From: Betaproteobacteria bacterium UKL13-2
GTDB lineage: Bacteria > Pseudomonadota > Gammaproteobacteria > Burkholderiales > Usitatibacteraceae
Direction: 5' to 3'
DNA: 64,000 nt
NCBI GenBank assembly: GCA_001602455.1
Contig: CP012157.1
Location: forward strand, 3,219,733-3,283,732
Shown here: positions 61,384-64,000 of the stretch, in pieces
Layout: every line of letters begins with the position of its first letter
Numbering within the stretch: position 1 is the first letter of the stretch
Position numbers and translations under genes: made by a program
Notes under the pieces: model-generated
Told to the model about the DNA's origin: nothing
The model's database searches: none
The model's input: only the letters and a program-made list of their open reading frames with translations

Positions 61384-62028
61384 ATGCAAAAACTTGTTGT
61401 CGTTGACTATGGAATGGGAAACCTTAGATCGGTCGCGCGGGCGTTCGAGTTCGCCAGTCGGGAGTGGCAGATTCCAACCGATGTGGTGATTTCCGGACAA
61501 CCGCAAGACGTACGCTCGGCACACAAGGTGGTTTTCCCCGGTCAAGGTGCCATGCCAGACTGTATGCGCTATTTGCGCGAAAGTGGCCTCGAAGAGGCGG
61601 TCCGAGACGCCGCAGCAGCCAAACCATTCTTCGGCGTGTGTGTCGGCATGCAGATGCTGTTCGATGTATCAGAAGAAGGCGATACCCCTGGGCTTGGCAT
61701 CTTTGGCGGTCAGGTGCGACGCTTTCAGCCTGTCGAAACAGCCACAAAAGTCCCCCATATGGGTTGGAATGACGTGACAATGACACCAGAAAACCGACCA
61801 GCACACGCAATGTTTCAAGGCCTTGCCAACAGTAATCGCTTCTACTATGTCCATTCCTACTATTGCGAACCGACAGACCCAACCATCGTTGCCGCAACGA
61901 CGCAATACATTGGGCGCTTTACGGCGGCTGTTGGGCGCGATAACATTTTCGCGACGCAATTTCATCCAGAAAAAAGCCACCACGCTGGTCTCACGGTCTA
62001 TAAGAATTTTTTGAACACTCAACCGTAG
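61384..62028 (+). CDS. hisH: Imidazole glycerol phosphate synthase subunit HisH
   Basis: HisH is the glutaminase subunit that supplies ammonia to HisF. The 214 residues have [19 protein letters not shown], the oxyanion/nucleophile loop [12 protein letters not shown] and the triad His-Glu in [10 protein letters not shown]. The ATG at 61384 is chosen over the upstream frame, which is not HisH-like. The 296 bases before it hold the divergent promoters for rpsT and his genes and a short CTATTT tandem. Confidence 0.94.
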   Translation: MQKLVVVDYGMGNLRSVARAFEFASREWQIPTDVVISGQPQDVRSAHKVVFPGQGAMPDCMRYLRESGLEEAVRDAAAAKPFFGVCVGMQMLFDVSEEGDTPGLGIFGGQVRRFQPVETATKVPHMGWNDVTMTPENRPAHAMFQGLANSNRFYYVHSYYCEPTDPTIVAATTQYIGRFTAAVGRDNIFATQFHPEKSHHAGLTVYKNFLNTQP

Positions 62029-62135
62029 CCGTACACCGCTCATCGCATCGACGCTTTCATTCCGAAATCTTTTGCCAACGCGCCCAGGCATACTGCAAGG
62101 CGCTTCATCCACCCGCCCCCTCTCCCGACATCATC

Positions 62136-62861
62136 ATGTTGATCATCCCTGCAATTGATATCAAAGACGGCCACTGTGTGCGCCTTCAACAAGGCGATAT
62201 GCAACGCGCGACGACGTTTTCAGATAACGCTGGCGAAATGGCCGCACGTTGGAAAGGCGAAGGGTGCAAACGCCTACACGTCGTTGATCTGAACGGCGCA
62301 TTTGCGGGCAAACCAAAAAACGAAGCGGCGATTAAGCAAATCATTGCAGTGATGGGCGACGATGTGCCGGTGCAAGTCGGCGGCGGTATTCGCGACCTCG
62401 ACACTATTGAACGCTACCTCGACGACGGCGTGACCTATATTGTCATTGGCACGGCGGCGGTAAAAAATCCCGGATTCCTTCACGAGGCTTGCGACGCTTT
62501 TCCCGGGCACATCATCGTCGCGCTTGACGCCAAGGACGGCAAAGTCGCTATCGACGGTTGGTCGAAATTGTCGGGGCACGACGTGGTGGATCTCGCCAAG
62601 CGCTTTCAAGACTACGGCGTCGAAGCCGTTCTGTACACCGATATTGGACGAGATGGCATGATGGGCGGCGTCAACATTGAAGCGACCGTTAAACTCGCGC
62701 AGTCACTGACCGTCCCGGTCATCGCATCGGGCGGTCTCAATGACCTCGACGATGTAAAGAAACTCAAGGCAGCCGAAGCCGAGGGCATCATGGGCGTGAT
62801 TGCCGGTCGCGCAATTTACGAAGGCAAGCTCGACTTCAAGGCCGCTCAGGCCGCGGCCTGA
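62136..62861 (+). CDS. hisA: ProFAR isomerase HisA
   Basis: HisA isomerises ProFAR to PRFAR. The 241-residue barrel starts [20 protein letters not shown], has [20 protein letters not shown] and [18 protein letters not shown]. Order hisH-hisA-hisF-hisI is conserved. The gap to hisF is 24 bases. Confidence 0.96.
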   Translation: MLIIPAIDIKDGHCVRLQQGDMQRATTFSDNAGEMAARWKGEGCKRLHVVDLNGAFAGKPKNEAAIKQIIAVMGDDVPVQVGGGIRDLDTIERYLDDGVTYIVIGTAAVKNPGFLHEACDAFPGHIIVALDAKDGKVAIDGWSKLSGHDVVDLAKRFQDYGVEAVLYTDIGRDGMMGGVNIEATVKLAQSLTVPVIASGGLNDLDDVKKLKAAEAEGIMGVIAGRAIYEGKLDFKAAQAAA

Positions 62862-62885
62862 CGCCGTCGCGAAAGTGGTGACGCA

Positions 62886-63656
62886 ATGTTGGCCAAACGT
62901 ATCATTCCCTGCCTCGACGTCAATGCGGGTCGTGTCGTAAAAGGCGTCAATTTCCTCAACCTGCGCGACGCGGGCGACCCCGTTGAGATCGCCAAAAAAT
63001 ATAACGACGAAGGTGCGGATGAAATCACATTCCTTGACATCACGGCAAGTTCGGACGAACGTGATCTGATCTTGCATGTCATCGAAAAAGTGGCCGAGCA
63101 AGTCTTCATCCCGCTGACGGTGGGCGGCGGCGTGCGAAAAGTCGAAGACGTTAGACGGCTCATGAACGCAGGCGCAGATAAAGTCAGCATCAACACCTCA
63201 GCGATCACGAATCCTCAACTGGTACGCGATGCGGCAAACCGCTTTGGCTCACAAGCCATTGTAGTGGCCATCGACGCGCGCAAGCGTAAAGACAGCAAAG
63301 GCTGGGAAGTCTTCACCCACGGCGGTCGCCACCCGACTGGTCTCGATGCGCTCGAATGGGCGCATCGCGTCACCGTCGAATTGGGGGCGGGAGAAATCTT
63401 GCTCACGAGTATGGATCGCGACGGCACAAAATCCGGCTTTGACCTCGCCCTGACACGAGCGGTCGCAGATGCTGTCACCGTTCCTGTGATTGCCTCGGGT
63501 GGCGTAGGCGGACTTGATGATCTCGCCGATGGCGTGACGCTGGGCCACGCGGATGCGGTGTTGGCGGCGAGCATTTTTCATTTTGGCGACTACACCATTC
63601 GACAAGCCAAGGCGCACATGGCCGCGCGCGGCATCGAGGTTAGGCAGTGGCAATGA
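62886..63656 (+). CDS. hisF: Imidazole glycerol phosphate synthase subunit HisF
   Basis: HisF makes IGP and AICAR from PRFAR and ammonia. The 256 residues start [20 protein letters not shown] and have [20 protein letters not shown] and [20 protein letters not shown]. The stop overlaps the hisI ATG (ATGA). Confidence 0.96.
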   Translation: MLAKRIIPCLDVNAGRVVKGVNFLNLRDAGDPVEIAKKYNDEGADEITFLDITASSDERDLILHVIEKVAEQVFIPLTVGGGVRKVEDVRRLMNAGADKVSINTSAITNPQLVRDAANRFGSQAIVVAIDARKRKDSKGWEVFTHGGRHPTGLDALEWAHRVTVELGAGEILLTSMDRDGTKSGFDLALTRAVADAVTVPVIASGGVGGLDDLADGVTLGHADAVLAASIFHFGDYTIRQAKAHMAARGIEVRQWQ

Positions 63657-64000
63657 CGATCCAAACCCCGACGATCCAAACCCCCTCATTGATTATCGAC
63701 GCGGTGAAATGGAATGCGGACGGTCTCGTGCCTGCAATCGCACAGGACTACACCACGCAAGAGGTACTGATGCTCGCCTACATGAATCGCGAGTCATTGC
63801 TGCTCACCATCGAGTCTGGTCAAGCACATTATTTTTCGCGATCGCGCTGCGCGTTGTGGAAAAAGGGCGAGACGTCGGGGCACATTCAGCAGGTACGCGA
63901 AATGCGGCTCGATTGTGATGGCGACACGATCCTGCTGAAGATTGAGCAAACCGGTGGTGTCGCCTGCCATACCGGACGGCGTCGCTGCTTCTTTATGCGG
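63653..64000 (+). CDS. hisI: Phosphoribosyl-AMP cyclohydrolase HisI, 3' end cut by window
   Basis: HisI opens the adenine ring of PR-AMP. The visible 116 residues include [35 protein letters not shown] and the zinc-ligand region [12 protein letters not shown] followed by [13 protein letters not shown]. The N-terminus carries a duplicated TIQTP from a 15-bp direct repeat (ACGATCCAAACCCCG twice). The last few codons lie beyond the window. Confidence 0.93.
   Translation, partial: MTIQTPTIQTPSLIIDAVKWNADGLVPAIAQDYTTQEVLMLAYMNRESLLLTIESGQAHYFSRSRCALWKKGETSGHIQQVREMRLDCDGDTILLKIEQTGGVACHTGRRRCFFMR

Noticed and set aside
1-64000. tRNA or rRNA genes
   Set aside because: No cloverleaf with a recognisable T-loop or rRNA-like sequence was noticed by eye; a tRNAscan-SE run could settle this.

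Overview
The window looks like a chromosomal segment of a betaproteobacterium. Gene order supports this: pepP-ubiH-ubi-dsbC, amgK/murU beside lptD-surA-pdxA-rsmA, corC-lnt-glyQ-glyS-gmhB-plsC, ilvD followed by lgt, and argG-argF with a DUF3579 gene and rpsT. A Bug/TctC-type solute-binding protein fits the same group. Most genes are moderately GC-rich housekeeping genes. No rRNA, tRNA or CRISPR array was seen.

Layout. 1-13.5 kb: mltA 3' end, disulfide isomerase, two ubiquinone hydroxylases, PepP, a cell-wall sugar recycling pair (AmgK, MurU), then the outer-membrane biogenesis block lptD-surA-pdxA-rsmA. 13.5-22.8 kb: a minus-strand block for lipid, LPS, lipoprotein and glycyl-tRNA synthesis, then a DUF502 membrane protein. 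22.8-29.4 kb: accessory region with a vapBC-type toxin-antitoxin pair between two direct repeats, one complete IS4-family insertion sequence, and a tightly overlapping operon of DNA methyltransferase, ATPase and HNH nuclease that looks like an anti-phage system. 29.4-42.2 kb: ilvD, a Bug protein, lgt, metabolic dehydrogenases, an Lrp regulator, a DEAD-box helicase with a structured leader, YaeQ, an S4 protein and a PLP lyase. 42.2-46.3 kb: second accessory region with a BrnT toxin and helix-turn-helix antitoxin, an AT-rich foreign island holding a polymorphic-toxin tail with an Imm26-like immunity gene, and a decayed IS91-type transposase. 46.4-64 kb: SDR, FeS photolyase with DUF2256, Sua5, DusA, YajQ, arginine genes (argG, argF, argD), an unknown secreted protein with a partial duplicate, rpsT, and a histidine operon (hisH-hisA-hisF-hisI) that leaves the window.

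The intergenic DNA is rich in dispersed repeats. There is a 134-bp MITE-like element with terminal inverted repeats (three copies, plus one matching site without it), a family of about 45-bp REP-like hairpins (seven copies, one beside every MITE), and another short family carrying CCCATGAAAT. One MITE supplies the stop codon of a small gene, and another hairpin repeat encodes the tail of lgt.

The best candidates for a poorly described system are the methyltransferase-ATPase-HNH operon (25.9-29.4 kb), which resembles Septu (PtuAB) with an added modification enzyme and an unrecognised N-terminal ATPase domain, and the MITE/REP repeat pair.
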